In this document: positions 27,156 through 36,766 of the stretch, piece by piece | How the letters are laid out: each line of letters opens with the position of its first letter | Numbering within the stretch: the stretch's first letter is position 1 | NCBI RefSeq assembly: GCF_000695255.1 | Contig: NZ_JMIB01000010.1 | Span: 62,001 to 126,000, forward strand | From: Photobacterium galatheae | Lineage (GTDB): Bacteria > Pseudomonadota > Gammaproteobacteria > Enterobacterales > Vibrionaceae | Length of the DNA stretch: 64,000 nucleotides | Direction: 5' to 3' | The notes under the pieces: model-generated | What the model saw: only the letters and a program-made list of their open reading frames with translations | What the model was told of the DNA's origin: nothing | The model's database searches: none | Made by a program: the position numbers and the translations under genes

Positions 27156-28589
27156 TCAGTTATCCAAGCCACCCATGCAGAGGTACTTAATATCCAGATA
27201 TTCATCAATCCCCTGACGACCGCCTTCACGGCCAAATCCAGACTGCTTCACACCACCAAACGGGGCCACTTCCGTAGAAATCATCCCCTCATTAATCCCT
27301 ACCATGCCATATTCCAGCGCTTCGGCTACACGCCAGATCCGGCCGATATCACGACTGTAGAAATAAGCTGCCAGTCCGAAAATCGTATCATTTGCCAGGG
27401 TCAGCAAAGTCTCTTCATCATCAAAACAAATCACGGGGGCGATCGGCCCAAACACCTCTTCCTGAGCAATGGCCATCTCCGGACGAACATCGGCCAGCAC
27501 CGCAGGTGAAACAAACAACCCTTCTCTGTCTTCACCGCCTGTCACCAGTCTCGCCCCGTGGCTGATAGCATCGTGCATCAACCGGTTGATTTTTGCTTTG
27601 GCGCTGGCATCAATCACCGGGCCAATCGCAACCCCCTCATCCAGTCCATTACCGACTTTCAGCTGTTGAACGGCTTTCGCCAATTGGCTGACGAATGTTT
27701 CATAAACACCACGCTGCACAAAGATCCGATTCGCGCAGACGCAGGTCTGTCCCGCATTCCGGTATTTCGAGGCAACAGCCCCCTGGACAGCTTTCTCAAT
27801 CTCAGCATCCTCAAAAACAATAAAAGGGGCATTCCCGCCTAATTCCAGCGAGAGACGTTTCACTGAGTCTGCGCATTGCGCCATGAGTTGCCGCCCAACC
27901 TGGGTTGATCCCGTAAATGAAATTTTACGAACCAGCGGACTGGTACAGAAGATATCACCCACCGCCCGAGCGGAAGGATGGGTAACCAATTGCAAAACAT
28001 CGCGAGGAATGCCCGCTTCATAAGCCAGTTCCGCGACAGCATAGGCGCACAATGGGGTCTGACTGGCAGGTTTGGCAACCACAGTGCATCCGGCTGCTAA
28101 CGCAGGGCCAGCTTTCCGGGTCAGCATTGCAATGGGGAAATTCCAGGGCGTGATGATACAGGCGACGCCAACGGGCTGGCGAATGGTGATCAGACGCCGA
28201 TCAGCAAATGGGGAAGGCAGGGTTTCCCCATACGTTCGTTTGGCTTCTTCTGCAAACCATTCAATAAAAGACGCACCATAAGCCACTTCGCCCGCAGCTT
28301 CTTTGCGAGGTTTTCCCTGCTCCAGAGTCATCAGCGTCGCCAGATCATCCTGATTCTCTATCATCAGGGTAAACCACCGGTGCAACAGTACTGCCCGCTC
28401 TTTTGCAGTCTTCTGCCGCCACTGGCGCTGTGCCAGATGGCTCTTTGCAATCGCCTGCTGAATTTCGGCTTCGCTCTGCGTGGGAATATGGCCCAATAAC
28501 TGCCCAGTCGCCGGATTATGAACCGCCAAAGTCTCGTCACCCGGTTCACAAAGCACAGTGATGAGCTGTTTGTTTTTGATCGATTTCAT
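27156..28589 (-). CDS. gabD: NAD(P)-dependent succinate-semialdehyde dehydrogenase-like
   Basis: A 477-residue aldehyde dehydrogenase. VACIITPWNFP, KISFTGSTQVG, LSLELGGNAPFIVFEDA (general base Glu) and NAGQTCVCANRIFVQ (nucleophile Cys) are all present. GKPRKEAAGEVAYGASFIEWFAEEAKR is characteristic of the GabD branch, which oxidises succinate semialdehyde from GABA to succinate; glutarate semialdehyde is an alternative. Together with the PuuA-like enzyme nearby it would suit polyamine or GABA breakdown, although the other genes of that pathway are absent here. GAGG precedes the ATG. Confidence 0.85.
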   Translation of the reverse strand: MKSIKNKQLITVLCEPGDETLAVHNPATGQLLGHIPTQSEAEIQQAIAKSHLAQRQWRQKTAKERAVLLHRWFTLMIENQDDLATLMTLEQGKPRKEAAGEVAYGASFIEWFAEEAKRTYGETLPSPFADRRLITIRQPVGVACIITPWNFPIAMLTRKAGPALAAGCTVVAKPASQTPLCAYAVAELAYEAGIPRDVLQLVTHPSARAVGDIFCTSPLVRKISFTGSTQVGRQLMAQCADSVKRLSLELGGNAPFIVFEDAEIEKAVQGAVASKYRNAGQTCVCANRIFVQRGVYETFVSQLAKAVQQLKVGNGLDEGVAIGPVIDASAKAKINRLMHDAISHGARLVTGGEDREGLFVSPAVLADVRPEMAIAQEEVFGPIAPVICFDDEETLLTLANDTIFGLAAYFYSRDIGRIWRVAEALEYGMVGINEGMISTEVAPFGGVKQSGFGREGGRQGIDEYLDIKYLCMGGLDN

Positions 28590-28677
28590 CCTCGCCCCCG
28601 ATCATCACCTGTTATTGCATTTCAGCTTAGACGATAGCGGCGATCTCGCAGCGCACTCCGGCCAACGGGCCATTCCG

Positions 28678-29112
28678 TTAACCCAGCCCCACCCCGCGCG
28701 CCATCAGAACAGCAAGGAGCGGGATAATCAGCAACAGAAGCATCTCCAGCCGAATCGCGATCAGAATAATCGGAGGGACAGGCACACTTTCTCGGGTCGT
28801 GCGGCGATGTTTGAGAAAAAAAACCGTTGGAAAGACAGACAACGCAGCCACAATCACAAACAACGTCAGTTTGGCATGAAAGACGGGATTCGCACTGTAA
28901 AAAGCTGCAGGTTTCCCCACCCAAAACCAGAGACCAAGACCCGCCAGCAACACCACCACAGCCGACACCCCATAAAGTGCATCCAGCCTGGCGAGACGAT
29001 GGATTTCTTCAGCAGTCAGACGTCGTTTAATCAGCAGGTGCTCAGCCACCAGCACAGCAAACAACACGAAAATGCCAAGAAAATGGCAATAGCGGATCAC
29101 GCTTTCGAGCAT
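28678..29112 (-). CDS. DUF2214-type small membrane protein
   Basis: A 144-residue integral membrane protein with four predicted membrane helices (near residues 3-22, 45-65, 78-98 and 118-138). The pattern HFLGIFVLFAVLVAEHLLIKRRL and GLGLWFWVGKPA matches the DUF2214 family of unknown function. ATG 29112 is preferred, with AAGGA six bases before it; the ATG one codon upstream is possible. It follows the esterase gene by 22 bases and probably shares its transcript. Confidence 0.7.
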   Translation of the reverse strand: MLESVIRYCHFLGIFVLFAVLVAEHLLIKRRLTAEEIHRLARLDALYGVSAVVVLLAGLGLWFWVGKPAAFYSANPVFHAKLTLFVIVAALSVFPTVFFLKHRRTTRESVPVPPIILIAIRLEMLLLLIIPLLAVLMARGVGLG

Positions 29113-29134
29113 CATCTGTCCTTATTCGCCTGAA

Positions 29135-30088
29135 TCACTGAACGTTCGGGCCGTTCAGGAAGACTGCAATCTGCCGGTAGGTTGCAGCACACTGTTCAGG
29201 CACCATATTTTCCAGATTAAGATAAGCATGAATCATGTCATCTAGATGAAAATGTTGCGCCTTGACGCCCACAGCCAAAAGTTTTTGTACATAAGCCATC
29301 CCTTCATCACGCAGCGGACAATACTGCGCGGTGATCACCAGCGTCCGAGGCATACGTGACGTCATTGGCATCCACAAAGGAGAAGCGGCCTGCCTGTCTT
29401 CCTCATGCCGGAAATAATGGTCAAAGTACCAGCGCATTTTCTCCCGCTGTAAAAACAACCCCTGGCCATTTTCGACAACAGACGGCTGACTCATGGTGTA
29501 GTCCAGACTGGGGTATATCAGCACCTGATTCGCGATCGTGATATCGCTGTTTTGCTGGAATTCGGCACTGAGGGTCGCCGTCATTGCGCCACCTGCAGAA
29601 TCGCCGACTAAAGACAACATTGGGGAATAACGCAAATGATAGCGATCCAGCAGCGGCCATAACTGCATGATCACCTGTCGGGCATCGGTCAGACCAGCCG
29701 GATATGGATGCTCCGGAGCCAATCTGTAATCCACAGAAACCACAAGATGCTGAGTGCTCGCGGCCAGTTTGCGGCAAATCCGATCGTACACGGCCACACT
29801 GCCGGCCATGTGTCCCCCACCATGCAGGAAAACAATGACAGGCAACGCAGATTCCGGTGCCGGATGGTAAATTCTCACCGGAATCTGCTCTGACTTCTCT
29901 TCCTGACTTGCCACGCTTGCGTTCAGTACAGCGACATCCGGCGCATCTGTCACAAAGGTTGAGGTCAGTGCCGCCAACCCATCCCTGACGGCATCAGGAG
30001 ACGGCACAACACCCGATTCTGCCAACTGTGCCAGCGCTTCATGATAAGCACTGAGCCACACCCGCAATGTCTGATTCAAGTCCATCAT
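29135..30088 (-). CDS. Alpha/beta hydrolase, hormone-sensitive-lipase family esterase
   Basis: A ~317-residue cytoplasmic esterase/lipase of family IV. HGGG (in VFLHGGGHMAGS) forms the oxyanion hole, GDSAGGAM holds the nucleophile Ser, and VDYRLAPEHPYPAGL follows the HGGG motif as expected. The C-terminal His is probably in DDMIHAYL and the Asp in YCPLRDEG. All triad members seem present. ATG 30088 is chosen (AGGAAG upstream); other ATGs lie at 30085 and 30109. Substrate unknown, probably short acyl esters. Confidence 0.85.
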   Translation of the reverse strand: MMDLNQTLRVWLSAYHEALAQLAESGVVPSPDAVRDGLAALTSTFVTDAPDVAVLNASVASQEEKSEQIPVRIYHPAPESALPVIVFLHGGGHMAGSVAVYDRICRKLAASTQHLVVSVDYRLAPEHPYPAGLTDARQVIMQLWPLLDRYHLRYSPMLSLVGDSAGGAMTATLSAEFQQNSDITIANQVLIYPSLDYTMSQPSVVENGQGLFLQREKMRWYFDHYFRHEEDRQAASPLWMPMTSRMPRTLVITAQYCPLRDEGMAYVQKLLAVGVKAQHFHLDDMIHAYLNLENMVPEQCAATYRQIAVFLNGPNVQ

Positions 30089-30159
30089 CGTTTTTGCTTC
30101 CTGCTCCATCTCCAAGCCCAAGGTTCAACATCCAAGGTGCAAAACACATCCAACTCAAA

Positions 30160-31260
30160 TCAACTGAGTGTGTCCTGATAAACCGGTTCATCTGAATAAA
30201 ACTCATACCGGGCTTTTCCGTTCGCCTTGGCACGACACAGCGCCTGATCCGCCTGGGCAATCATTACATCGATCACCTGTTCCGGCTGAACAAACTCAGC
30301 CATCGCATCCATACCAAAGGGGCGGGTCTTCAAATGGCAAATCCCGATACTGACCGATAGCTTTTCATCAATCAGCTCTAACTGCGCCAGCCCTGACATC
30401 AGGCGGTCGCATACAACCCGAATCCCTTCCCGATCCGTTTCTCCCAGCCAGATAATAAATTCATCGCCACCATACCGGGCGACGGCATCGTAACTTCTCA
30501 GCCCCCGACTCAATACTTGGGCAAACGCCTTCAATAACCGATCACCCAACTGATAACCATAGCTGTCGTTCAGAGAACGAAAGTCATCAATATCAAGCAT
30601 CAAGAGTGCGGACTCGGTTTCAGTCTGATAACGCCTGAGCTGACTCATCGACCGGGAAACCAAATCCATGAAAACAGGACGGTTCATGAGCTGTGTCTGG
30701 GGATCAATCGAAGCCATTTCTTTCAGCTTGAAATTCAGCTCACGCAACTGCTTTTCCTGTTGCAGACGAACCAATTCAACTTCTATCCAGCTTGCCATGA
30801 GTTGAAGCGCATCAATATCTTTGTCCTGAAACTGTCGCGGGTAAGGTGCCGGGCTGGAAAAATTCAGCGTTCCCCAGGTCATTTTCCCAATATGAATTGG
30901 AATCGCGATATAAGATTCCAGACCAAACTGGCGATAAGCCGGATGACTGCCCAAAATATCGCTCTGGCCCACATGCTCCACCGCAACTACATCTTCAGCC
31001 TCACAGGTGACCGCGCAGTAAGTCATGCCGAACTCAAAGGTATCGCCAGATTTCAGGGGCATATGCTCGGGACAAACACAACTTTCAATCCGATACGTAT
31101 CTCCCTCAATTCTGGCCAGGATACCTATATCGAGATTAAAGCGCTCCAGACCCAGCCGGAGCAGCCCTTCAATCTGATAATCAAAACCTTTGTCGTATGC
31201 CTGAGTAATTTCATGCAAGCGACGAATGACATTTTCACTTTCAGAATAATCAGTTTGCAT
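30160..31260 (-). CDS. GAF-GGDEF diguanylate cyclase
   Basis: A 366-residue soluble protein with an N-terminal GAF sensor domain (~20-165; FEFGMTYCAVTCEAED, LESYIAIPIHIGKMTWGTLNF), a short coiled linker rich in Gln/Leu (~165-190), and a C-terminal GGDEF domain (~195-350). The active-site loop YGGDEF is intact, and RSYD five residues before it fits an inhibitory I-site, so it should make cyclic-di-GMP under product control. The GAF domain has several cysteines (CVC, CAVTC) that might sense redox or a ligand. It stands alone upstream of the esterase gene. Confidence 0.88.
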   Translation of the reverse strand: MQTDYSESENVIRRLHEITQAYDKGFDYQIEGLLRLGLERFNLDIGILARIEGDTYRIESCVCPEHMPLKSGDTFEFGMTYCAVTCEAEDVVAVEHVGQSDILGSHPAYRQFGLESYIAIPIHIGKMTWGTLNFSSPAPYPRQFQDKDIDALQLMASWIEVELVRLQQEKQLRELNFKLKEMASIDPQTQLMNRPVFMDLVSRSMSQLRRYQTETESALLMLDIDDFRSLNDSYGYQLGDRLLKAFAQVLSRGLRSYDAVARYGGDEFIIWLGETDREGIRVVCDRLMSGLAQLELIDEKLSVSIGICHLKTRPFGMDAMAEFVQPEQVIDVMIAQADQALCRAKANGKARYEFYSDEPVYQDTLS

Positions 31261-31565
31261 ACATTCCCTTGTTTCAATGCCAGTAAAGCTGGCTCATCCA
31301 CCCGAAAGGGAATTGACGTGTTCTCAGCGCAACTCCCGCTTGTCAATTTTTAAAGATAGCCTATGTAACCCCTTGCACAAAAAGAAATAACCTATTTCGT
31401 TAAGTGCGTTAAAAGATATCGACATTACTCAATGTTCTATGAAGTGAAGTACAGCAAAAGGATAAGCGTTTGGGGTTAACTCTAAAAAACACCTAAGACT
31501 CTAACTGATCAGCTATACTGGTTTGAAAGCTGAAGGGAGTTTAATTGTTAAACGGAGTGGCTAAC
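31261..31565. other. Divergent AT-rich intergenic region
   Basis: About 300 bases between the diguanylate cyclase gene and the secreted unknown. No gene, repeat or operator stands out. It marks the left edge of a more AT-rich stretch reaching to about 33.1 kb. Confidence 0.4.
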
Positions 31566-32345
31566 ATGCGTGTATTTTACTTCCTGCTATGCTCTTTTCC
31601 TCTGATAAGCCATGCTTCTCTAGATGATTTCTTACAAAGGCAAAATGCTTTTACCGAAATAGCAAGTTCTCGTTGCAATACGGAGTGGGTTGAAGGGCAA
31701 GACTATACAGTAAATGTCAATGCTGATGGAAGCGTAAAGCTTAACTTAATTGGTCGAAAAGGTGCTGGTTTGGCTGGTGGAATAATATTTACTAAGAAAG
31801 AATGGGAGGGGCAGCAGCGAGTTATCATCGAAGACCAACTTGAAGAAAATAAAGGTCGGCGTGACTGCATAGGTCGTGAAACTGAAAAACTAGATAAAGC
31901 TTGGATTGATTCCAATAAATCAAGCTCTGTCAATCCTTTGAAAAAAACGCAAGACTATATAAACAGCATTAATATGGCTTTATATAGAAGTCAAGTTCAG
32001 GTCACTGTTTTTGTCGTAACAAATCACCGCACGGGTGATAAAAGAGTAGTAAACCTTTCTGCTTTCAATCGCTATACAGGCCTAATTAAGAATGTTTTCT
32101 CGAAATTTTCTTCAGGTATTCACACCAATGAATTTGACTCCCAGTATATCTACGATAGGCACTGTGCGGACATAGCTTCATACTACGAAGCTTTGAACAT
32201 CGTTTATTCAACCAACAATCACAGAATTAACATCAATACTAATGAAAGACAAATAGCTGACATTTGTTTTAACAAAGGGGTGTTTCCATATCCAATGCCA
32301 TTAAGCGAAATAATCCAAGAAAATTTATACTCAGCGTCATTCTAG
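31566..32345 (+). CDS. Secreted protein of unknown function
   Basis: A 259-residue protein with a clear signal peptide (MRVFYFLLCSFPLISHASLDD, cleavage probably after SHA), so it is exported to the periplasm or beyond. Mature part: Cys at CNTEW, RRDCIG, RHCADI and ICFNKG suggest two disulfides; a Gly-rich RKGAGLAGG segment follows a beta-rich stretch. I do not recognise a family. The AT-rich codon use differs from its neighbours. ATG 31566 is supported by GGAG about ten bases before; the frame is open seven codons further. It may have arrived together with the SMI1-like gene beyond. Confidence 0.65.
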   Translation: MRVFYFLLCSFPLISHASLDDFLQRQNAFTEIASSRCNTEWVEGQDYTVNVNADGSVKLNLIGRKGAGLAGGIIFTKKEWEGQQRVIIEDQLEENKGRRDCIGRETEKLDKAWIDSNKSSSVNPLKKTQDYINSINMALYRSQVQVTVFVVTNHRTGDKRVVNLSAFNRYTGLIKNVFSKFSSGIHTNEFDSQYIYDRHCADIASYYEALNIVYSTNNHRININTNERQIADICFNKGVFPYPMPLSEIIQENLYSASF

Positions 32346-32421
32346 CCAAGAAAATCTCTTTACACTGTACAGCAACCAGCTATTCCTTCATTTCTGACTA
32401 CCTGAGTATGTCGCGCTTAAT

Positions 32422-32814
32422 TTATCTAGAGTGTTTCACTTGAGAGTTGAATTCAGGGTAAACACCAGAATGAAGGCTAGACAGGCAAATATGGTGGCCG
32501 CCAAAACACCGTCCAATAGAAAATAAGTCGGCGTCTGCATCAAGGCTTTTTAATTCATCATTAGCTTTAACAATGTTGAGATTTCCATCTGCTATTCCCC
32601 ACAAAAAATCTAAAGGAAGCGTTTGTTTTTTTCCTTCTAATCCGGTTGGGTATTGAGGTTTAAATCTTATAAACTCATGAAACATGATGGAGGATTGATA
32701 TTGACTTACCACATCATAAGCAACCTGGGGCATAGTTGGTTCATTGAATGAGGGAGTAGAAGAACGCTCAATCTCTACACCTATATTTCGAAGTTTCTGG
32801 AACACGTCAATCAT
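32422..32814 (-). CDS. Short protein resembling the SMI1/KNR4 (SUKH) fold, possibly truncated
   Basis: A 130-residue AT-rich frame. The central pattern (LPLDFLWGIADGNLNIVKAND ... LFSIGRCFGGHHICLSSLHSGVYPEF) recalls SUKH proteins, in which a hydrophobic strand is followed by GG-x-x-ICL and VY. Normal SUKH proteins run on with WDHE-like sequence after VY, whereas this frame ends ten residues later, so the C-terminus may be lost. SUKH proteins often neutralise contact-dependent toxins; no toxin gene is adjacent. The assignment is by pattern only and uncertain. Confidence 0.45.
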   Translation of the reverse strand: MIDVFQKLRNIGVEIERSSTPSFNEPTMPQVAYDVVSQYQSSIMFHEFIRFKPQYPTGLEGKKQTLPLDFLWGIADGNLNIVKANDELKSLDADADLFSIGRCFGGHHICLSSLHSGVYPEFNSQVKHSR

Positions 32815-33159
32815 TTTTTATTCATCTTTCTGAGGTCTGAGGCACTGCCAATATGAGGTATATTATTGTGTAAATCACCGGGAATTAACTGACTTTTGGT
32901 CAGTGTTTCGTATGTCGTCTATGAAGAAGCCTTCATCTGCTCTCAATCATCAACGTTGTTCTTCTCACTGGGCAACTGACTGAGTAACAATACCAAATCC
33001 GAAACCCTGTCTCGAATTTCAGACCATAGACAAGGATTTACCAAGTCAGATTGGCCTGCTACCTATACTGAAAATAGCATGGAGCACAACTTTCGGGCAG
33101 GATATCCGAGCATCATATTCAGCCGCTTGCAGGCTTTTTTTGATATGGAGTATCCGACC
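32815..33159. other. Intergenic region before the surface-antigen-like gene
   Basis: 345 bases with no convincing gene. The reading frame of the next gene is open through the last 80 bases, but that part shows neither a ribosome site nor protein-like composition. Confidence 0.4.
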
Positions 33160-33912
33160 ATGTCTCAGACTATCTTCATCAAACTTCCGGGATTGCGATT
33201 CTTGTTTTGGCCAACCCTGTTCTTCACAATGGCGGCCAGTAGTCAGGCAAATAGCGTTCTCCCGGTATCCAGCAGTAAACTGGCACTTTTGAGTTCACAG
33301 CAGCCCATTTATAACCCCCAGGTTCCGATTGAAAAAAAGACCGGACGGATTGCCCGGGAAGAACTGCGCTCAGGAGTGATGGACAGTCGACGTACGATCA
33401 ATGTCGATGAATACCTGGCCCGTAAGAATCAGAAACAAGTTGTCGTGCCGCCTAACCGCTACCGGGTTGTGGGGAACATTCGGATCGCCCGCCCTTTTGG
33501 GAACTGGTACGAAGGCTACGGACAATACAGAACCGACGAGGAAGCCACAAAATGGCTGGCTTTCACTGCCATTCATTTTGAGCTGTTAGACAAGCTCAGT
33601 GAAACACAGCAAAGACGGCTCGAACAGGCCCAGATTCAGGCCACCACGATTTCCGTAGGAACCTCAGTACAGTGGCAGGATGGGAACGCGTCTGGCGCTG
33701 TCACGGTGACACGGGAAGGCACCAGCACCAGTGGCCGATACTGCCGGGAGTTCAGACAGGAAGTGACCGTCAATCGTGAAACCGCGCAAACAAGCGTGAA
33801 TCAAGCCAAAAATGTGCACAACACCAAAACTTCACCAGCCGAGACGATGCAAGCCATGGGAACCGCCTGCAAACTGCAAAATGGCAACTGGGAAGTCGTC
33901 ACCACAGGCTAA
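33160..33912 (+). CDS. Exported protein with 17-kDa surface-antigen-like C-terminal domain
   Basis: A 250-residue protein with an N-terminal signal sequence (KLPGLRFLFWPTLFFTMAASSQA). The last ~100 residues match the pattern of the RT821/17-kDa antigen-type domain: SVQWQDGNASGAVTVTREG, then SGRYCREFRQEVTVN, and MGTACKLQNGNWEVV at the end, with two Cys likely to pair. There is no lipobox. The middle part is basic and has a YGQYRTDEEATKWLAF segment. ATG 33160 is preferred, with GGAG nine bases upstream. Likely periplasmic or outer-membrane; function unknown. Confidence 0.65.
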   Translation: MSQTIFIKLPGLRFLFWPTLFFTMAASSQANSVLPVSSSKLALLSSQQPIYNPQVPIEKKTGRIAREELRSGVMDSRRTINVDEYLARKNQKQVVVPPNRYRVVGNIRIARPFGNWYEGYGQYRTDEEATKWLAFTAIHFELLDKLSETQQRRLEQAQIQATTISVGTSVQWQDGNASGAVTVTREGTSTSGRYCREFRQEVTVNRETAQTSVNQAKNVHNTKTSPAETMQAMGTACKLQNGNWEVVTTG

Positions 33913-33957
33913 AATAGAAAACGCTATGGCAATAAATTCGAGACACCCAAAATCTTA

Positions 33958-33977
33958 GGCTCCGGTATTCCGGAGCC
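33958..33977. terminator. Hairpin after the surface-antigen-like gene
   Basis: GGCTCCGG-TATT-CCGGAGCC, perfect 8-bp stem between convergent genes, without a T-run. Confidence 0.5.
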
Positions 33978-33999
33978 ATAAACACGGCAAAACGACTGG

Positions 34000-34062
34000 C
34001 CCTTTCAGCAAAAAGCTTTTCAGCGAAAAACCTCTCGACGAACAACCGCTCAGCGAAAAGTC
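34000..34062. repeat. Degenerate ~16-bp repeat (TCAGCGAAAA units)
   Basis: Four loosely related units with the core CTCAGCGAAAA or CTTTCAGCAAAAA lie in tandem just beyond the gcd 3' end. Probably a decayed slippage repeat. Confidence 0.45.
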
Positions 34063-34099
34063 CCTTTCCTCTTCATCAGCGCCACTGCATCATTTTTGC

Positions 34100-36436
34100 T
34101 CAATCCTTGAGTCGGAATGCCAGGATAGAATCGCCCAGCTTGGTGCCAATCGAGCCATGACCACCCGCAACAATCACCACCATCTGCTCCCCCTCACTGT
34201 TCAGATAGGTCATCGGAGTCGCCTGCCCGCCCGCGGGCAGCCGGGCTTTCCATAGTTCCTCTCCGTCACTGAGATCGTAAGCCCGCAGGTAGTTGTCTAC
34301 CGCAGCAGCCATAAAAACAACGCCCCCTTTGGTAATCACCGGCCCGCCGATACCGGGAACGCCCATCTTGATCGGCAGTGGTAAAAGCGTCAGATCTTGA
34401 ATTGTCCCGTTTTTGTGCTGATAAATGACTTTTCCCTGCGTCAGATCTGCACCGGCGATATACCCCCAGGGCGGTTGCTGGCAAGGGACGCCCAGAGGCG
34501 ACAGAAATGGCTTCAGCTCCACCGCATATGCCGCACCTTCATTCGCATTCACGCCATGTTCCCCGACATTCACTTCACCCAGATGACCGGTACTTTTGGG
34601 AATCAGTGTGGAAGTAAAGGCAAGATACAGCGGCATCCCGAACATCACCTGTCGCTCTGGGTCCACCGCAATACCGCCCCAGTTAAACACCCCAAAGTTA
34701 CCGGGAAAAACAATCGTGCCCTGTTCCGAGGGTGGCGTATATCGGCCTTCATAGCGCAAGCTTCGAAACTGGATCCGGCAGTAAAGCTGATCGAGCACAC
34801 TCGCCCCCCACATGTCTTTTTCTTCCAGTGGGATTGGATTAAACGTCAACGCTGACGTGGGCTGCGTGGGTGAGGCAAAGTCGCCTTCAATCGTGCCCTG
34901 TGGCGCTGGAACTTCGGTGATGGGATGAATCGGCTCCCCCGTCGCCCGGTTCAGCACATAAACATCCCCCTGCTTGGTCGGCACAACCAGACCCGGGATC
35001 AATCCTTTGTTGGTCTGAATATCAATCAGGCTGGGTTGTGCGGGAGTATCCATATCCCATAGATCATGGTGAACAAACTGCTGAACCCAGACCGGCTTCC
35101 CCGTCTCCAGGTTCAGGGCCACCACAGAGGTTGCATATTTTTCTTCCTCTGGGGTACGGTACATCCCCAGTTGGTCCGGCGTGCGGTTTCCCATCGGGAA
35201 ATAAATCAGCCCCAACCCCTCATCTGCACTGGCAACCGACCAACTGTTCGGTGAACTGGTCGCGTAAAGCTTCTCTTTGGCAATCGGTTGGGTGTCATTC
35301 GGGTGCGCGGCATCCCAGTTCCACTTCAGCGCACCGGTTTTCACGTCATAAGCCCGGATCACCCCGGATGGCGAGTTGATGTCATAGTTATCATTCACCG
35401 CACCGGCAACCACCACGACGCCTTTGGCAACCACCGGGGGAGAGGTTGAATAGTAATACCCTGATTTCGGAAACGGCATATGATGCAAGAGATCCAAGAC
35501 ACCATCTTCCGCAAAACCCTTGCAGCGAGCGCCCGTGGCCGGATCCACCGCAATCAATTTGGCATCAGATGTGGGTAGAAACAGTTGCGCATCGCAGTCC
35601 ATACTGGCCAGCGTTTCTGCTTTTTTCGAACCCGATTCCGTCATGTTTTCCGGCTCTCCCTCAGCAGGAGGCAGATAAGAAACACCCCGGCAGGTCTGGT
35701 GCTGTCTCTGGCTGTCCGTACCGACTTTCGCGTTATACACCCAACGTCTTTCACCGGTATCTGCATCCAGCGCCACCAGCCAGTTATGGGGAGTACAGAG
35801 ATACAAGGTATTGCCAATCTTTAAGGGGGTGGCTTCATAGGTAAACTCGCCGATATCGCCCTTCCCTTTGGTATCTCCGGTCTGATACTGCCAGGCCAGT
35901 TCCAGCCGATTCACGTTAGCTGGGGTGATCTGATCCAGCGGTGAATAACGCTGCCCGAAATTGGTGCGGCCATAGCTGAACCAATCCGCTTCCGGACTCT
36001 GACCCAGCGCTGGTTGTTGAACCAGCGGTGCCATATTCAGCTTCCCTTCCAGTTGATGGGCATCATTGAACAAACTGCCCAGCATCACCAGTGCAACCAG
36101 CCACCAGTACCCGGTCAGACGGCTGATTCGGGAACGTCCCATCAGTCTGAAAGAAAATAGCAGCGGGATCCCCAGAATCAGAAATAAACCAAGCCGGCTG
36201 GCAAGGGGCCACCAGTCGTACCCAGACTCCCATAACGCCCAGATGAGCGACCCCAGTAAAAAGAGACCATAAAGTATTTGGGCATTTCCTCGCTTTATTC
36301 TGACTTTTGCCGCCACAAGCAGCAGGACAACACCCGCCAGGGCGAAATACCAGCTGCCACCCAGCGAGATCAGCCACAATCCGCCACCCAGTAACACCAG
36401 TCCTATCAGTGCAAAAAGAATTGCTATGAGCCCCAT
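34100..36436 (-). CDS. gcd: Membrane-bound PQQ-dependent glucose dehydrogenase
   Basis: A quinoprotein that oxidises glucose to gluconolactone in the periplasm and reduces ubiquinone. The 778 residues start with five membrane segments (~1-135), followed by the eight-bladed propeller. Blocks closely track E. coli Gcd: ADWFSYGRTNFGQRYSPL, TLYLCTPHNWLVALDADTG, HQTCRGVSY, VHHDLWDMDTPAQPSL, MRYEG-like RSLRYEGRYTPPSEQGT, and AGGQATPMTYL near the end. A related quinate/shikimate enzyme cannot be fully excluded. PQQ biosynthesis genes are not in the window. Start ATG at 36436. Confidence 0.93.
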   Translation of the reverse strand: MGLIAILFALIGLVLLGGGLWLISLGGSWYFALAGVVLLLVAAKVRIKRGNAQILYGLFLLGSLIWALWESGYDWWPLASRLGLFLILGIPLLFSFRLMGRSRISRLTGYWWLVALVMLGSLFNDAHQLEGKLNMAPLVQQPALGQSPEADWFSYGRTNFGQRYSPLDQITPANVNRLELAWQYQTGDTKGKGDIGEFTYEATPLKIGNTLYLCTPHNWLVALDADTGERRWVYNAKVGTDSQRQHQTCRGVSYLPPAEGEPENMTESGSKKAETLASMDCDAQLFLPTSDAKLIAVDPATGARCKGFAEDGVLDLLHHMPFPKSGYYYSTSPPVVAKGVVVVAGAVNDNYDINSPSGVIRAYDVKTGALKWNWDAAHPNDTQPIAKEKLYATSSPNSWSVASADEGLGLIYFPMGNRTPDQLGMYRTPEEEKYATSVVALNLETGKPVWVQQFVHHDLWDMDTPAQPSLIDIQTNKGLIPGLVVPTKQGDVYVLNRATGEPIHPITEVPAPQGTIEGDFASPTQPTSALTFNPIPLEEKDMWGASVLDQLYCRIQFRSLRYEGRYTPPSEQGTIVFPGNFGVFNWGGIAVDPERQVMFGMPLYLAFTSTLIPKSTGHLGEVNVGEHGVNANEGAAYAVELKPFLSPLGVPCQQPPWGYIAGADLTQGKVIYQHKNGTIQDLTLLPLPIKMGVPGIGGPVITKGGVVFMAAAVDNYLRAYDLSDGEELWKARLPAGGQATPMTYLNSEGEQMVVIVAGGHGSIGTKLGDSILAFRLKD

Positions 36437-36670
36437 GCGCCAATTCCTTCTTCGAGTGATTCGGCAAGAACGGGCCGGTTATCCTGTACGTTCAGCAGCG
36501 CCAACACGCACGGCCCTTCGGGCTGCATTGCTTCCGAGTTTCGAAAGACCGACAGCCATTTAAAGCGTAGCCTATCCGTAAAGATGCACTGAAATTCAAT
36601 CAGATGAGACGCCAGAACGATACAGCGTCTTACCCGCGGGACAGCATACTTACAGTGCTCTCCATTTGAC

Positions 36671-36695
36671 AAAAAGCCCTCCGAAGAGGGCTTTT
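36671..36695. terminator. Bidirectional rho-independent terminator
   Basis: AAAAAGCCCTC-CGAA-GAGGGCTTTT: a stable stem with a UUCG-type tetraloop and A/T runs on both sides. It ends the GNAT operon on the - strand and insulates gcd. Confidence 0.85.
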
Positions 36696-36766
36696 CTTGG
36701 CCAGAGTGATGCGATACAGGCCCGATGGCCCGGCGCGAACAATCTCCTTTGTGCCCACAACAATGA

